Origin: Candidatus Cloacimonadota bacterium | GTDB lineage: Bacteria > Cloacimonadota > Cloacimonadia > Cloacimonadales > Cloacimonadaceae | Assembly (NCBI GenBank): GCA_012728875.1 | Contig: JAAYEF010000009.1 | Span: 1-64,000 of the forward strand | Length of the DNA stretch: 64,000 bases | Direction: 5' to 3' | Shown: piece after piece, positions 9,460 through 17,509 of the stretch | Position numbering within the stretch: position 1 is the stretch's first letter | Layout of the letters: every line of letters starts with the position of its first letter | Notes under the pieces: model-generated | Database searches by the model: none | Told to the model about the DNA's origin: nothing | Seen by the model: the letters and a program-made list of their open reading frames with translations, nothing else | Position numbers and translations under genes: made by a program

Positions 9460-10651
9460 TGGTTGCTCCCAAACCATCAAAGATGTCTTTTAACAGCCTT
9501 TGGGCATTGGGGAGCCTGTATTGTAGCTTGCTGATACCAACCCACCCGGTGTAAGCGAAATCTTCTCTATTATGCAGTTTAGAACGGGACTTACCTTTAA
9601 GGTCAATTTCTCTTTTTATAATAAGTTGATCGAGTCTCTTGATATCGTTTTGTTGCATGGCTCGCTGGCAATCATATAGAAACTCTTTGAGTTTAATATT
9701 TCTGCCCAACTTAGAGAATATCGAATTCAAATTGATACTCGCATGTTGCGTCATCCCAGCATACCATTTGTCCCACTTGTTTAGAATGTCACCGCTTTCT
9801 CCCTTGGATAGGATCATGTTGTATCTCAAATGAGTGCCATATATGAAATCAGCAAATTGCTTTGCCAGCAAGAAACGCTTCTGGAGATTATCGGTAAGCC
9901 TATTCTGGATACCCTCAATATGGTTGAATTCTTTGATGGATAGAAAATCGTGATCATTTTCCTTAAGAACATAGCCCAGCATTGAGTATGGGCAGGATGA
10001 CACAATCTGATTCTTTAGATACAATGCTTCTTGACCACTAAGCTTAATGCTCAGTTTTTCTTTCCATCGCTCAGGTATGTCAGGGAGTCTCCAGAATCTA
10101 CCTAAGAGTTCTCCCGATACTGCATCTTTATCATCCCCATCTATCTCGTTATCTTTGTTGTTGGCACTACCCTGATCTTTGAGTTTTTGCTTTTGAATTT
10201 GCAGATCACATACTACCTTGGCATAATCATAAATCGACATCCTGTTGCCGTTGAATATGTTATAAGCCCCAATACCATTCCAGTATACATCGGAAGGTTT
10301 AAGTTTCAGTTCAGCGCCGGCATAGGATCCGATTATCCCATCTTCTCCACTATTCTTTAAAACATCTATGAGCTTTGTTTCCTGGTCATGCAATTTGTTA
10401 ATGAAATCATCTGCACTACTAAGTTTTTGACGTTCAAGTTCGTAAAGAAGATAAGGTACAATTAGAAAGTATTTGGCTCGTGTTTGGATAGTCGAAGTGC
10501 CCGGGAAAAAGATATTGGAGAAGGCATCCCTCACGACACCAACTCCAAGCTCATCCATTGCTCCAGGCTCGGTGAGTAAATGCATCACGCTGATTACTTT
10601 ATTGCGATGTTCTTTGGAAAAATCAATCCATCCCAGTTTTACTTCTGACAC
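9452..10651 (-). CDS. DUF6361-like protein
   Basis: A 399-aa protein whose N-terminus (LGWIDFSKEHR, then a VMHLLTEPGAMDELG segment and TSTIQTRAKYFLIVPY) is what I recognise as DUF6361, a family of unknown biochemical function seen beside helicases and PLD nucleases. No catalytic motif, signal peptide or membrane segment is visible. A charged low-complexity stretch rich in D/N/K lies near residues 163-180. Translation starts at GTG 10651 within the end of the previous gene (13-nt overlap), preceded by GAGGAG 5-6 nt upstream. The overlaps on both sides make co-expression with the DUF6508-like, PLD and helicase proteins close to certain. By position it may be a sensor or adaptor; this is inference. 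Confidence 0.65.
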   Translation of the reverse strand: MSEVKLGWIDFSKEHRNKVISVMHLLTEPGAMDELGVGVVRDAFSNIFFPGTSTIQTRAKYFLIVPYLLYELERQKLSSADDFINKLHDQETKLIDVLKNSGEDGIIGSYAGAELKLKPSDVYWNGIGAYNIFNGNRMSIYDYAKVVCDLQIQKQKLKDQGSANNKDNEIDGDDKDAVSGELLGRFWRLPDIPERWKEKLSIKLSGQEALYLKNQIVSSCPYSMLGYVLKENDHDFLSIKEFNHIEGIQNRLTDNLQKRFLLAKQFADFIYGTHLRYNMILSKGESGDILNKWDKWYAGMTQHASINLNSIFSKLGRNIKLKEFLYDCQRAMQQNDIKRLDQLIIKREIDLKGKSRSKLHNREDFAYTGWVGISKLQYRLPNAQRLLKDIFDGLGATNV

Positions 10652-11034
10652 ATTATCTCCTCTTTCAATTCCTCTCTAACTATTGCTTTGAAGCGTTTCA
10701 GAAGCCTCAACAAGATTCCGCATTCGGCAGACTCTACCCATAACCCTTCTTCAAATCGTCCTTGTTGATCGAAATATGTAAACAAAGCCTTTAGTATTCC
10801 AAAACCAGCCGACTCGATTTCTTTAATATTCTTCACATAATCTGATTTATCCAAGATGTTAAAATGATCCACTCTCATCAAATCTGATTCACTAATACAT
10901 AGCATAAACGATTCAAGTTCCTTCTCATATGCCCTGTATGCCGTATTATTTGGAGTATATACCTCTTTACCATATTCGTTGTTCTCAATCTCAAAATAAC
11001 TAGTATACTCCAGTATTTGGTCATAATGCTCCAT
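10639..11034 (-). CDS. Small DUF6508-like protein, first gene of the helicase/PLD operon
   Basis: A 131-aa acidic protein. Its C-terminal half (LKALFTYFDQQGRFEEGLWV, then GILLRLLKRFK) has the pattern I associate with DUF6508: a helix, an RFxEG turn, and a late G-x-x-x-x-L-x-R-L helix. Function is unknown. The ATG at 11034 has GGAG about 9 nt upstream. It is the first clear gene of the minus-strand operon running to 4497, so the operon promoter should lie in 11040-11200, which is AT-rich but has no unambiguous -35/-10 pair. Small first genes in such operons are often regulators or sensors, but the sequence does not show this. Confidence 0.55.
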   Translation of the reverse strand: MEHYDQILEYTSYFEIENNEYGKEVYTPNNTAYRAYEKELESFMLCISESDLMRVDHFNILDKSDYVKNIKEIESAGFGILKALFTYFDQQGRFEEGLWVESAECGILLRLLKRFKAIVREELKEEIMCQK

Positions 11035-11343
11035 GTTTCGATCTCCGTAGAATTAAAGATTCTCTTCATAATGGTTAATTTGGTCCGAACCTTATGAATC
11101 TGCATATGCTAATCTTTTCCGTCTATTTATTCGTCAATCTCAGCACGCAGCACATCTTTACTGAGAGGAGCTAATTGTCAATTGCTTTGTCAAATCTGAT
11201 GTAGATAGAGTACATACAACCCAAATTTTGAATAATAGCGTTGTTAGGAAAAATGAAATTTTGCAAGAATCAAATACTTTGTATATGCGAATCAGTTTAT
11301 TTGGGAGTTTGTCTCAAAATGGTCAGCGACTTTTCAGTTGAGG

Positions 11344-11505
11344 TTGCAGTTTTCGTGTCAGAATTTGCAATTTTGGGTGATCAGGTTTGCAGAATTCCTG
11401 TCAAAAACTACTCAAAAGGGTCTTGGAAAGGATGAGTAAGGATGTGTTACGATGCGACAGTTTGCAGATTTCGCTGCACAATTTGCAGTTTTCGTTGTCA
11501 AGTTG
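11344..11505. repeat. Degenerate TTTGCAGNTTTCG repeats in a gene-poor stretch
   Basis: The gap from 11035 to about 11630 has no convincing gene. Between 11344 and 11505 there are about five imperfect copies, irregularly spaced, of a unit like TTTGCAGTTTTCGTTGTCA. Clear copies are at about 11344-11361, 11391-11408, 11459-11477 and 11487-11505. They are all in one direction and lack the even spacing of a CRISPR. They mark the edge between the AT-rich island and the core chromosome and could be remnants of an integron-like or IS-derived repeat. Confidence 0.35.
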
Positions 11506-11634
11506 CACTGACTACCAGGCTGTCGGGGCTGACATCCACTTCGCAGGATCGCAGGGTTTTGGTTAGTAAAGGGTATAAGTTCACACCTGCCTAAGCTAGA
11601 AATAATACTGGACAAAAGCACAGCTTATGGGATG

Positions 11635-11643
11635 TGGTATAAT
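11635..11643 (+). promoter_or_regulatory. Extended -10 promoter element (TGGTATAAT)
   Basis: A perfect TATAAT at 11638-11643 with an upstream TG gives an extended -10. No good -35 lies at 17 nt; the closest, TGGACA at 11609, is 23 nt away. It sits 45 nt before the lipoprotein start at 11689 and overlaps the possible upstream ATG at 11632, which argues for the downstream start. Confidence 0.5.
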
Positions 11644-11688
11644 AAACAAAAGCTTGGATTTTTTAATCCAACTACGACAGGAGTAAAG

Positions 11689-12222
11689 ATGCTTAGGATC
11701 TCAGCAGCCCTTTTGGTGATTGCATTTCTTATGTTTGGATGTGCAACGTTCTTTACAGGTGCCACCGATACCATCACTTTACAAAGTAGCCCCAACGCCA
11801 ATTACAAAATTTTTAAAACAAATGAGGTTCATATTGCCCCAGAAATCCGCCCACGTGGCCGCCTGCGCTACAAAATTTTTGAAACAAATGGGGTTCCAAT
11901 TGCCCAGGGTGTCACCCCTTCTGAAATAAGGCTCAACAAGGATAGCGAATATACTGTGGAAGTATATTTGGAAGGATATAAGAAGCAAAGCTTCTTCATT
12001 AGCAAGGAATTTAACGCCGTTTCCGTTTTAAACTTGGGGAATGTCCTTTTTTGGGCTATAGATTATCTGACTGGCGCAATGTTTAGACTGAACCCCACCT
12101 ATATAAGAGTTGATCTTGATGCTGAAGCTTATGGTGGAGACAATCCCCAAATCAAGGTCTCTGTCTTCGACGGCAAGAAAAAGGTGCACTCAGAATTGCT
12201 GCAATTCGTGCCAGAAGGCTAA
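11689..12222 (+). CDS. Putative lipoprotein with an internal duplication
   Basis: A 177-aa protein with a lipoprotein signal: MLRISAALLVIAFLMFGC, lipobox LMFGC with Cys18. The mature part contains a PEGA-like beta segment (TPSEIRLNKDSEYTVEVYLE) and a hydrophobic stretch around LGNVLFWAIDYLTGAMF. A 22-residue in-frame duplication is visible: YKIFKTNEVHIAPEI is followed 66 nt later by YKIFETNGVPIAQGV (DNA copies about 11803-11839 and 11869-11905). I take the ATG at 11689 (AGGAG 5 nt upstream) over 11632, which falls on the promoter. Location is expected to be an outer or inner membrane anchor. Function is unknown. Confidence 0.65.
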   Translation: MLRISAALLVIAFLMFGCATFFTGATDTITLQSSPNANYKIFKTNEVHIAPEIRPRGRLRYKIFETNGVPIAQGVTPSEIRLNKDSEYTVEVYLEGYKKQSFFISKEFNAVSVLNLGNVLFWAIDYLTGAMFRLNPTYIRVDLDAEAYGGDNPQIKVSVFDGKKKVHSELLQFVPEG

Positions 12223-12290
12223 ACGGGTCTTCTGTTGATATGAATTTCAGGAGGCTGACAACCGCCAAAATGATTTTCTGGAGGTTTATG

Positions 12291-12719
12291 ATGAATACAA
12301 AGATAAAATGGCAATCGCTGGGGCGGATTTGGCTCACGCTGGGTTTTTGGGTTGGGGTTTTTGTTTTGGAGGCTTCCACCCCGGCAGATCCGGAAAGTGG
12401 GGAAGGCCTGCCCATCTGGCTGCAGATCTTGATTCCAGTTGCCGTCGCGCTGCTCATCTATTTTGTGATCCAAGGGCTGATTCGCAGAAGGAACATGAAT
12501 AAGGAAGAAATAGTGTTCCGCAAAGAAAGCGGTCAGATTCCTGAAACTCGGAATGAGATCCCTGAAAAAATGCCGGAACAGGAAGGTGACGACTGGACTT
12601 TTCCAAAGCGGGATGAAAGAACGGGTCAGCAGATCAAATTGCCCAAAGGCGTCACCTGGGGCATGATTGTCTTTGCCATTGCAATCTTGAGATCCCTCAG
12701 CCGCTGTTTGGCTGGCTGA
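12291..12719 (+). CDS. Small hypothetical membrane protein
   Basis: A 142-aa protein with two or three hydrophobic helices: WLTLGFWVGVFVLEA (about 12-26), WLQILIPVAVALLIYFVI (about 42-59) and a late WGMIVFAIAI segment. Between the second and third lies a charged, P/E/K-rich cytoplasmic-like stretch. The ATG at 12291 is preceded by GGAGG with 6-nt spacing; the adjacent ATG at 12288 would leave only 3 nt. It follows the lipoprotein gene in the same direction with 68 nt between, so they may be co-transcribed. It runs towards the convergent tRNA-Phe. Not recognised as a named family. Confidence 0.55.
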   Translation: MNTKIKWQSLGRIWLTLGFWVGVFVLEASTPADPESGEGLPIWLQILIPVAVALLIYFVIQGLIRRRNMNKEEIVFRKESGQIPETRNEIPEKMPEQEGDDWTFPKRDERTGQQIKLPKGVTWGMIVFAIAILRSLSRCLAG

Positions 12720-12730
12720 AATATCCACAA

Positions 12731-12757
12731 ACAAAAAAAGCGCTCATAATAAGCGCT
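12731..12757 (-). terminator. Rho-independent terminator of tRNA-Phe
   Basis: AGCGCT (12739-12744) and AGCGCT (12752-12757) form a 6-bp stem with a 7-nt loop. The run of A at 12733-12739 is the T-tract when read on the minus strand. It lies 8 nt after the CCA end of the tRNA. Confidence 0.7.
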
Positions 12758-12764
12758 AAACTAC

Positions 12765-12840
12765 TGGTGGCGAGACCCAGAATCGAACTGGGGACACAAG
12801 GCTTTTCAGGCCTCTGCTCTACCGGCTGAGCTATCTCGCC
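12765..12840 (-). tRNA. tRNA-Phe (GAA)
   Basis: A complete 76-nt cloverleaf on the minus strand. The acceptor GGCGAGA pairs with TCTCGCC. The D arm is GCTC...GAGC, the anticodon arm is GAGGC-CTGAAAA-GCCTT with anticodon GAA, and the T arm is CCCAG-TTCGATT-CTGGG. The discriminator is A and the 3' CCA is encoded. It stands alone, at the border between the AT-rich left island and the core genes, a position typical of integration targets; I found no duplicated 3' tRNA segment to prove an insertion. Confidence 0.95.
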
Positions 12841-13016
12841 ACAAGCGAAGGCATAAACTTTCGAAGCCGGGATTCTGTCAAGATTTTTATCCACAGGAGC
12901 GTGAAAAGCTGCGTAAAATGGGGCTTTTTGGGGGCAAATCCTCAGGCGAAAAAAGAAATATCAGTATTTTTTGCAAAGGAGGCTATAATAGGAGTAGAAA
13001 GAAATGGAGGTTTGAT

Positions 13017-14079
13017 ATGAAAAGTATTTTGAAATTTCTCGAGCAACTAAAGTCCAATGAAGACCAAAGAAAGGTGGAGGCTTATCTTCACAATACTTTG
13101 GAGGAAGATGAATGTATTGGTGAGATGGAAATTGAGCGGGGGATTTGTTCCCAAAAAGAGATCAGTGAAAGCAAACAGATTGAGCAAAGTAATGAACAGC
13201 TCATGAAAACCCTGCAAGATGCGATCTCAAATTCTCCTCTTCTTGCATCTTACCATTTTCAGCCCATGGAACTGATGCTGATTGCCGGAATCTGTAATAA
13301 AACCAAGGCTCACGGCGAACAGGATTTCACTGTGTCTGAGATTTGTGAAATGTTGCCCACAATGCCGGACAACCTGGACAAACAATTTGCCGCCATTGTT
13401 GACCTGATCGATCGCGAAATCCTGAGCCCGGCTCACATTTATGGAGGGGACTATCATTATGACCTGCGAGCGCTTTATGGAACAAGCCTGAGGCTTAACG
13501 GCCTGCTTTGGAATTTGATTTTGGGCAAAGATCCTGTTGGGGAGGCTTTGAAAGCCTTTGGCAAGGGTCTTGCCAAGGTTGACAGCGCTGTGGATTCCAT
13601 CCTCAAAATGATTGGCGTTTTCTTTCAGTATTATCCGGAGCTTGCGGAAGATTGTTCCACCAACGGCGGAGCCTGTTATGGCAGAAACGTCAATCTGGCG
13701 CTGGACATTTTTATCAAAGAATTGGAATCGTCTGCTGGAGGGGTGGGATGGAATAATCTGTGTAAAAAGCATAAGTTAAACCCATTCTGGCAGAAATGCC
13801 TGCTGCTGATAGATTACTTCAATCGCGAACAGGAGAACCCGATTTCGCCCTCAACTCTTGCTTCGCTTCTGGCAAAAAACCCCCGGGAACGCAAGAATTT
13901 TTCTGATAAACTGCGCAAGGATAATCTGCTCTGCGGCAAAGGATTGATCAAGCCTCTCTTCCCGGTATTCTCGGTTTATCTGATGGAACTAAGCTCCAAA
14001 GCCGAGGCAGCCCTGCATACTGCCGCTGATGAATCGGCAAACATTTTGAACAAAACTGATCAAGCCCTGCTTAATTCTG
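13017..14079 (+). CDS. AAA+ ATPase, exon 1 (N-terminal part; gene split by a group II intron)
   Basis: First 354 codons plus one base of a gene interrupted by the intron at 14080-15988. The ATG at 13017 has GGAGG 7 nt upstream; an upstream in-frame ATG at 12918 lacks one. The N-terminal region begins with KSILKFLEQLKSNEDQRKVE and is acidic and helical (regulatory domain of unknown type). A middle segment (LLASYHFQPMELMLIAGIC, then VGEALKAFGKGLAKVDSAVD) resembles the helical/winged-helix N-terminal region of bacterial AAA+ proteins with a C-terminal ATPase module. Unspliced translation would read 33 codons into the intron and stop at 14178-14180. Splicing joins ...LLNS to A-YLSRIDPNQTL in frame, giving 635 aa in total. 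Confidence 0.75.
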
Positions 14080-15988
14080 GTGCGCCACGAAGCGTTTCCT
14101 TGGAAGCTGGTGCAAGTCCAGCACGTCCAATTGTCCGTTCAGGCGTAAGCGAAGAAGATGGCCGTAGCCGCAAGGCATAGGTCAAAGCTCTTCTTAGCGG
14201 TAAGTAAGCCGTAACGAAAGTGAACAGATTAGCCTCGTTAAGCTCTGCAGTCGGCCAGCCTGTCAGATATGGTGAAGCCTGCAATTTGGTTGGTAGCAAC
14301 GGAAGCCAGCACAACCAAAGACTGCCGGGGTTGTAACTGATGGCGTGCTTACAAATGCCAAGGAGATGAACGTGGGAGATCCTGTGTTTCAGGGATAGCG
14401 ACCTCAAACCGTTCTCTATAAGCGAAGCGAAGTGAGACCGGGGGACACAGGAAGTCGGAGATGCCCATAGTAGTGATGATGGATGAGACAACACAACTCA
14501 TCCGGAGCGAAGGGGCATTGCTTCAAAGGAACCTAAAAGAAAAAGGAGTATCTTGTGATTGACAAGAGTCTAACAAACAAGCGACGCTCTCAAATGACGA
14601 GCGAGGAAAGGCTGCGCCTGATTCAGATTGGGTTATATCGCAAGGCCAAACAGGATAAGACCTTTCGGTTTTATGCGCTGTACGACAAGCTGAGCCTCGG
14701 CTATATGCTGAAGGAGGCTTGGAAACGAGTGAAACAGAACAAGGGTGCTGCCGGTTATGACGGCGTGAGCATTGCCGATGTCGAGAAATACGGTGTCGAC
14801 AGCTATCTCTCCGAAATAGCCGCCGAGGTCAGTCAGGAGACTTACCGACCGCAGCCCGTTCTACGAGTGTACATTCCCAAGGCAAACGGCAAGTTGCGCC
14901 CATTGGGCATACCCACTGTCAAAGACCGTGTGGTTCAGATGTGCTGCAAACTGGTCATCGAGCCGATCTTCGAAGCTGATTTTCAGGATTGTTCCTACGG
15001 CTTCAGACCGAAACGTTCGGCCAAGGATGCAGTTACCCGCGTCAAGGAACATGTTGCTTCCGGAAGGTTGCGACAGGTCTATGACGCCGATCTGAGCGGG
15101 TTTTTCGACAATATCCCCCACGACAAGCTGATGTTTCTTGTGGAGCAAAGGATCAGTGATCGCCGCATCCTAAAGCTCATCAGAATGTGGTTGAAGGCTC
15201 CGGTCTTCGAGGATAACAAGCTCACCAAGAGTAAGAAGGGTACGCCACAGGGCGGCGTAATATCTCCACTGCTGGCAAATATCTATCTGAATCTGATAGA
15301 CAAAGCTGTGAGTAGACCGGATGGTCACTTCCACAGATACGGGGTCAGGATGATTCGCTATGCAGATGACTTCATACTGTTGGCGAAGAAGATGCCTGCA
15401 CACTGTATTGATTACCTCCACTCCATGCTTGAAAGAATGGAATTGGAGGTGAACGAAGACAAGACCAGGCTGGTCAACGTGGAGACCGAGCCCTTTGATT
15501 TCCTGGGCTTCACTTTCCGGTATGACCGGGACTTGTTCGTAAAGAATAAGAGATACCTGAACATCATACCACGAAAGAAAAGCGCCCAGACACTGAGAAC
15601 AAAAATCAAAGAATACCTGAACCGGAATGGACACAAGAATCCAATAGCGCTGACCAAGGGGCTGAACCCCATCCTGATCGGATGGATGAACTACTACAGC
15701 ATCCCCAAGGTCAGCTATCCACAAAAAGAGAAAAGAAATCTCAGGTGGTACATGATAGATTCACTCCATCGCTATTACGGAAGGAAAAGCCAGCGCAGGA
15801 GTAAGCTTTATCGCCAAAATGCCTTTGAGGTATTGACGAGCAAATACGGCCTCGTTGATCCATCAAAATACTCCTGTGCGAACTGAATGTGAACGCTTGC
15901 GACGAACTTTGTCGGTAAGCCGTGTGCGGGAAAACCGCATGCACGGTTTGATGAGGGGGGCAGGAAGAATATCCTGCCTCTACTCTAC
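14080..15988 (+). mobile_element. Group II intron, complete, with intron-encoded protein
   Basis: A 1909-nt intron. The 5' end is GTGCG (14080-14084), matching the group II consensus. The 3' end holds a domain V hairpin at 15917-15949 (AGCCGTGTGCGG, GAAA loop, CCGCATGCACGGTT) with the AGC triad, then a domain VI-like GC-rich hairpin (GGCAGG...CCTGCC) and a terminal CTAC. The long structured 5' part (14080-14554) holds domains I-III, and the ORF lies in the domain IV position. Joining 14079 to 15989 restores one uninterrupted reading frame, which fixes both splice sites with good confidence. Unlike group IIC introns, which sit after terminators, it interrupts a protein-coding gene, in sense orientation so that it can splice out. 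Confidence 0.9.
14555..15886 (+). CDS. ltrA: Group II intron reverse transcriptase/maturase (LtrA-like)
   Basis: A 443-aa intron-encoded protein. RT blocks are in order: VYIPKANGKLRPLGIPT (RT2), QDCSYGFRPKRSA (RT3), YDADLSGFFDNI (RT4), GTPQGGVISPLLANIYLN (RT4a), and the catalytic YADD near residue 270 (RT5). These are followed by RT6-7 and the maturase (X) domain with a GIIM-type end (GWMNYYSIPKVS, then RRSKLYRQNAF). There is no C-terminal HNH endonuclease, so mobility would be by retrohoming without second-strand cleavage by this protein. It starts at GTG 14555 with AAAAGGAG about 6 nt upstream. It binds its own intron RNA to promote splicing. The frame is intact, so the intron may still be active. 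Confidence 0.95.
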   Translation: MIDKSLTNKRRSQMTSEERLRLIQIGLYRKAKQDKTFRFYALYDKLSLGYMLKEAWKRVKQNKGAAGYDGVSIADVEKYGVDSYLSEIAAEVSQETYRPQPVLRVYIPKANGKLRPLGIPTVKDRVVQMCCKLVIEPIFEADFQDCSYGFRPKRSAKDAVTRVKEHVASGRLRQVYDADLSGFFDNIPHDKLMFLVEQRISDRRILKLIRMWLKAPVFEDNKLTKSKKGTPQGGVISPLLANIYLNLIDKAVSRPDGHFHRYGVRMIRYADDFILLAKKMPAHCIDYLHSMLERMELEVNEDKTRLVNVETEPFDFLGFTFRYDRDLFVKNKRYLNIIPRKKSAQTLRTKIKEYLNRNGHKNPIALTKGLNPILIGWMNYYSIPKVSYPQKEKRNLRWYMIDSLHRYYGRKSQRRSKLYRQNAFEVLTSKYGLVDPSKYSCAN

Positions 15989-16833
15989 CTTATCTGAGCC
16001 GCATCGATCCGAACCAGACCCTGGATCAGCTCATTTTGGATCGTGATACCCGGGATTATATCGTCACCGTGATCCAGAGATTAAAGAATCCCGATCTGGA
16101 TGGTTTTGCTGCCTGGGGCTTGGTGGGAGCTTCGCTTGGCGCCGGGCAAGATATCCAGCATGGCTGCAATATCCTTCTGCATGGGGTTCCCGGAACCGGA
16201 AAAACTTTCATCGCGGGCGTGATCGCCAACGAACTAGAGCGACCCCTGATCCAGATCAATGCCAATGCCATCCGAGGCTGTTTTTACGGTGAAAGCGAAA
16301 AGCAGGCTCGGGAGCTCTTCAAGGAAATGCGTGAAGCGGTGAAAAGCCTGTCTCCGGTCTTTTTGCTTAACGAGGGAGACCAATTGATCCATCGACGTCT
16401 GGACTCTCCGGACCGTTCTTCGGATCACGCCGAAAACACCATCCAGAGCGTTTTTCTGGAGGAGATGGAAACCTTTCCCGGCATCCTGATCGTCACCACC
16501 AATTTGGCGGAAAACCTCGATCTGGCGATGTCCCGACGTTTTCATTACAAGCTTGAGATCAAAGCCCCGGACCATGAATCCAGGATGGCGCTCTGGCGTT
16601 TGCATCTTCCAAGCACGATTCCCGGTGCGCAGAATATCCCTGTGGAAGCTTTGGCAAACGATTTCATGTTCACCGGAGGGCAGATCAGGCTGGTGGTGCA
16701 AAACGCCTGTCATGAGGCTTTTATGCGCGGAAAAGGCGCTGGATTGACTTTGGATGACCTGCAAAAATATGCCATTCTGGAAAGCGGAACCAATTTTGAA
16801 AGGGCGAAGCAGGCAATTGGTTTTGCCCGCTAA
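15989..16833 (+). CDS. AAA+ ATPase, exon 2 (ATPase domain)
   Basis: C-terminal 280 residues of the intron-split gene (spliced numbering). Walker A is GVPGTGKT (420-427). The Walker B region is VFLLNEGDQ with Asn482-Glu483 in place of Asp-Glu. Sensor 1 is VTTNLAENLD with Asn526, and arginine-finger-like Arg537/538 are in MSRRFHYK. The lid helix region contains FTGGQIRLVVQNAC. This is an extended AAA domain of the FtsH/CDC48-related kind. Unspliced, only a TTG at 16036 could start it, without a ribosome-binding site, so function probably depends on splicing. The next gene follows after 28 nt and has its own strong ribosome-binding site. The substrate is unknown. Confidence 0.8.
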
Positions 16834-16861
16834 TCTTACAAAAAAAACCAAAGGAGGAACC

Positions 16862-17476
16862 ATGAAAAAGGTAAACAATTATGTTGACCCAAGTATCGAG
16901 GGAGCCTGCATTACGATCACGGTTGAAGGTGTAAGCGTGAGCGGAAAAATCATCTTTCGAGACAAAAGAAACATCGCAGTGGAAATCACCGATCCCTATT
17001 CCGGCATTTCAGAACAGTCCGGCTGCATTCCTTTGCTGGCCTTGCAGTATCACAACTTCCTGGGTAAGGATGGAGACGAAAAAGCGGCATCCCTGCTTTC
17101 CGCTCTTTACAGATTTTGCGTCTTTGCTGATGCCCACAAAGATAGTCTGCTGGCGGCTTTGCAGGATTACAAATTCAAGCTGGCCTACGCGAAAAACTTC
17201 AGCCCGGAAGCCAGGGAGAACGAACAGCGCAAACTTTCGACACTACAGGAACTTCAAGCCCTCAGAAAAGAACTCAAGGCAGGAAATATCGACAACATCG
17301 AATACCAACGCAGGCTGAAGCCGCTGAATAAAACCATGAAAGCCTTGGCGGAGGAGTCTGAGATCGATCTGTATGACCTTTTTAACGAAAGCTTCAAAAG
17401 CTTCCGGGATAGCCCGGTCCAAGACATTAGATACGAGACAGTGCTCACATATTTGGAAAATCTTGGAAAAGCGTGA
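16862..17476 (+). CDS. Hypothetical protein next to the AAA+ ATPase
   Basis: A 204-aa protein with no family I recognise. The N-terminal 60 residues are beta-rich (ACITITVEGVSVSGKIIF, then RNIAVEITDPYSG), like a small barrel. The C-terminal two thirds are helical and charged, with likely coiled coil (NEQRKLSTLQELQALRKELK). No signal peptide or membrane segment is seen. The ATG at 16862 is preceded by AAAGGAGGAACC. It lies 28 nt behind the AAA+ gene in the same direction, so it is probably co-transcribed and may be an adaptor or substrate of that ATPase; this is inference from position only. It converges with mtaB. Confidence 0.6.
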   Translation: MKKVNNYVDPSIEGACITITVEGVSVSGKIIFRDKRNIAVEITDPYSGISEQSGCIPLLALQYHNFLGKDGDEKAASLLSALYRFCVFADAHKDSLLAALQDYKFKLAYAKNFSPEARENEQRKLSTLQELQALRKELKAGNIDNIEYQRRLKPLNKTMKALAEESEIDLYDLFNESFKSFRDSPVQDIRYETVLTYLENLGKA

Positions 17477-17509
17477 ATGGGACTTGTGTTTTGATAAAAA
17501 TAGGGCGGC

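Noticed and set aside
14080-14180. The AAA+ gene as a simple frameshifted pseudogene
   Set aside because: The interruption has exact group II intron ends and an intact RT, and its removal restores the frame.
14860-15724. Minus-strand frames inside the intron RT gene (95, 86 and 184 codons)
   Set aside because: They are antisense to a clear RT with all motifs; no family features of their own.
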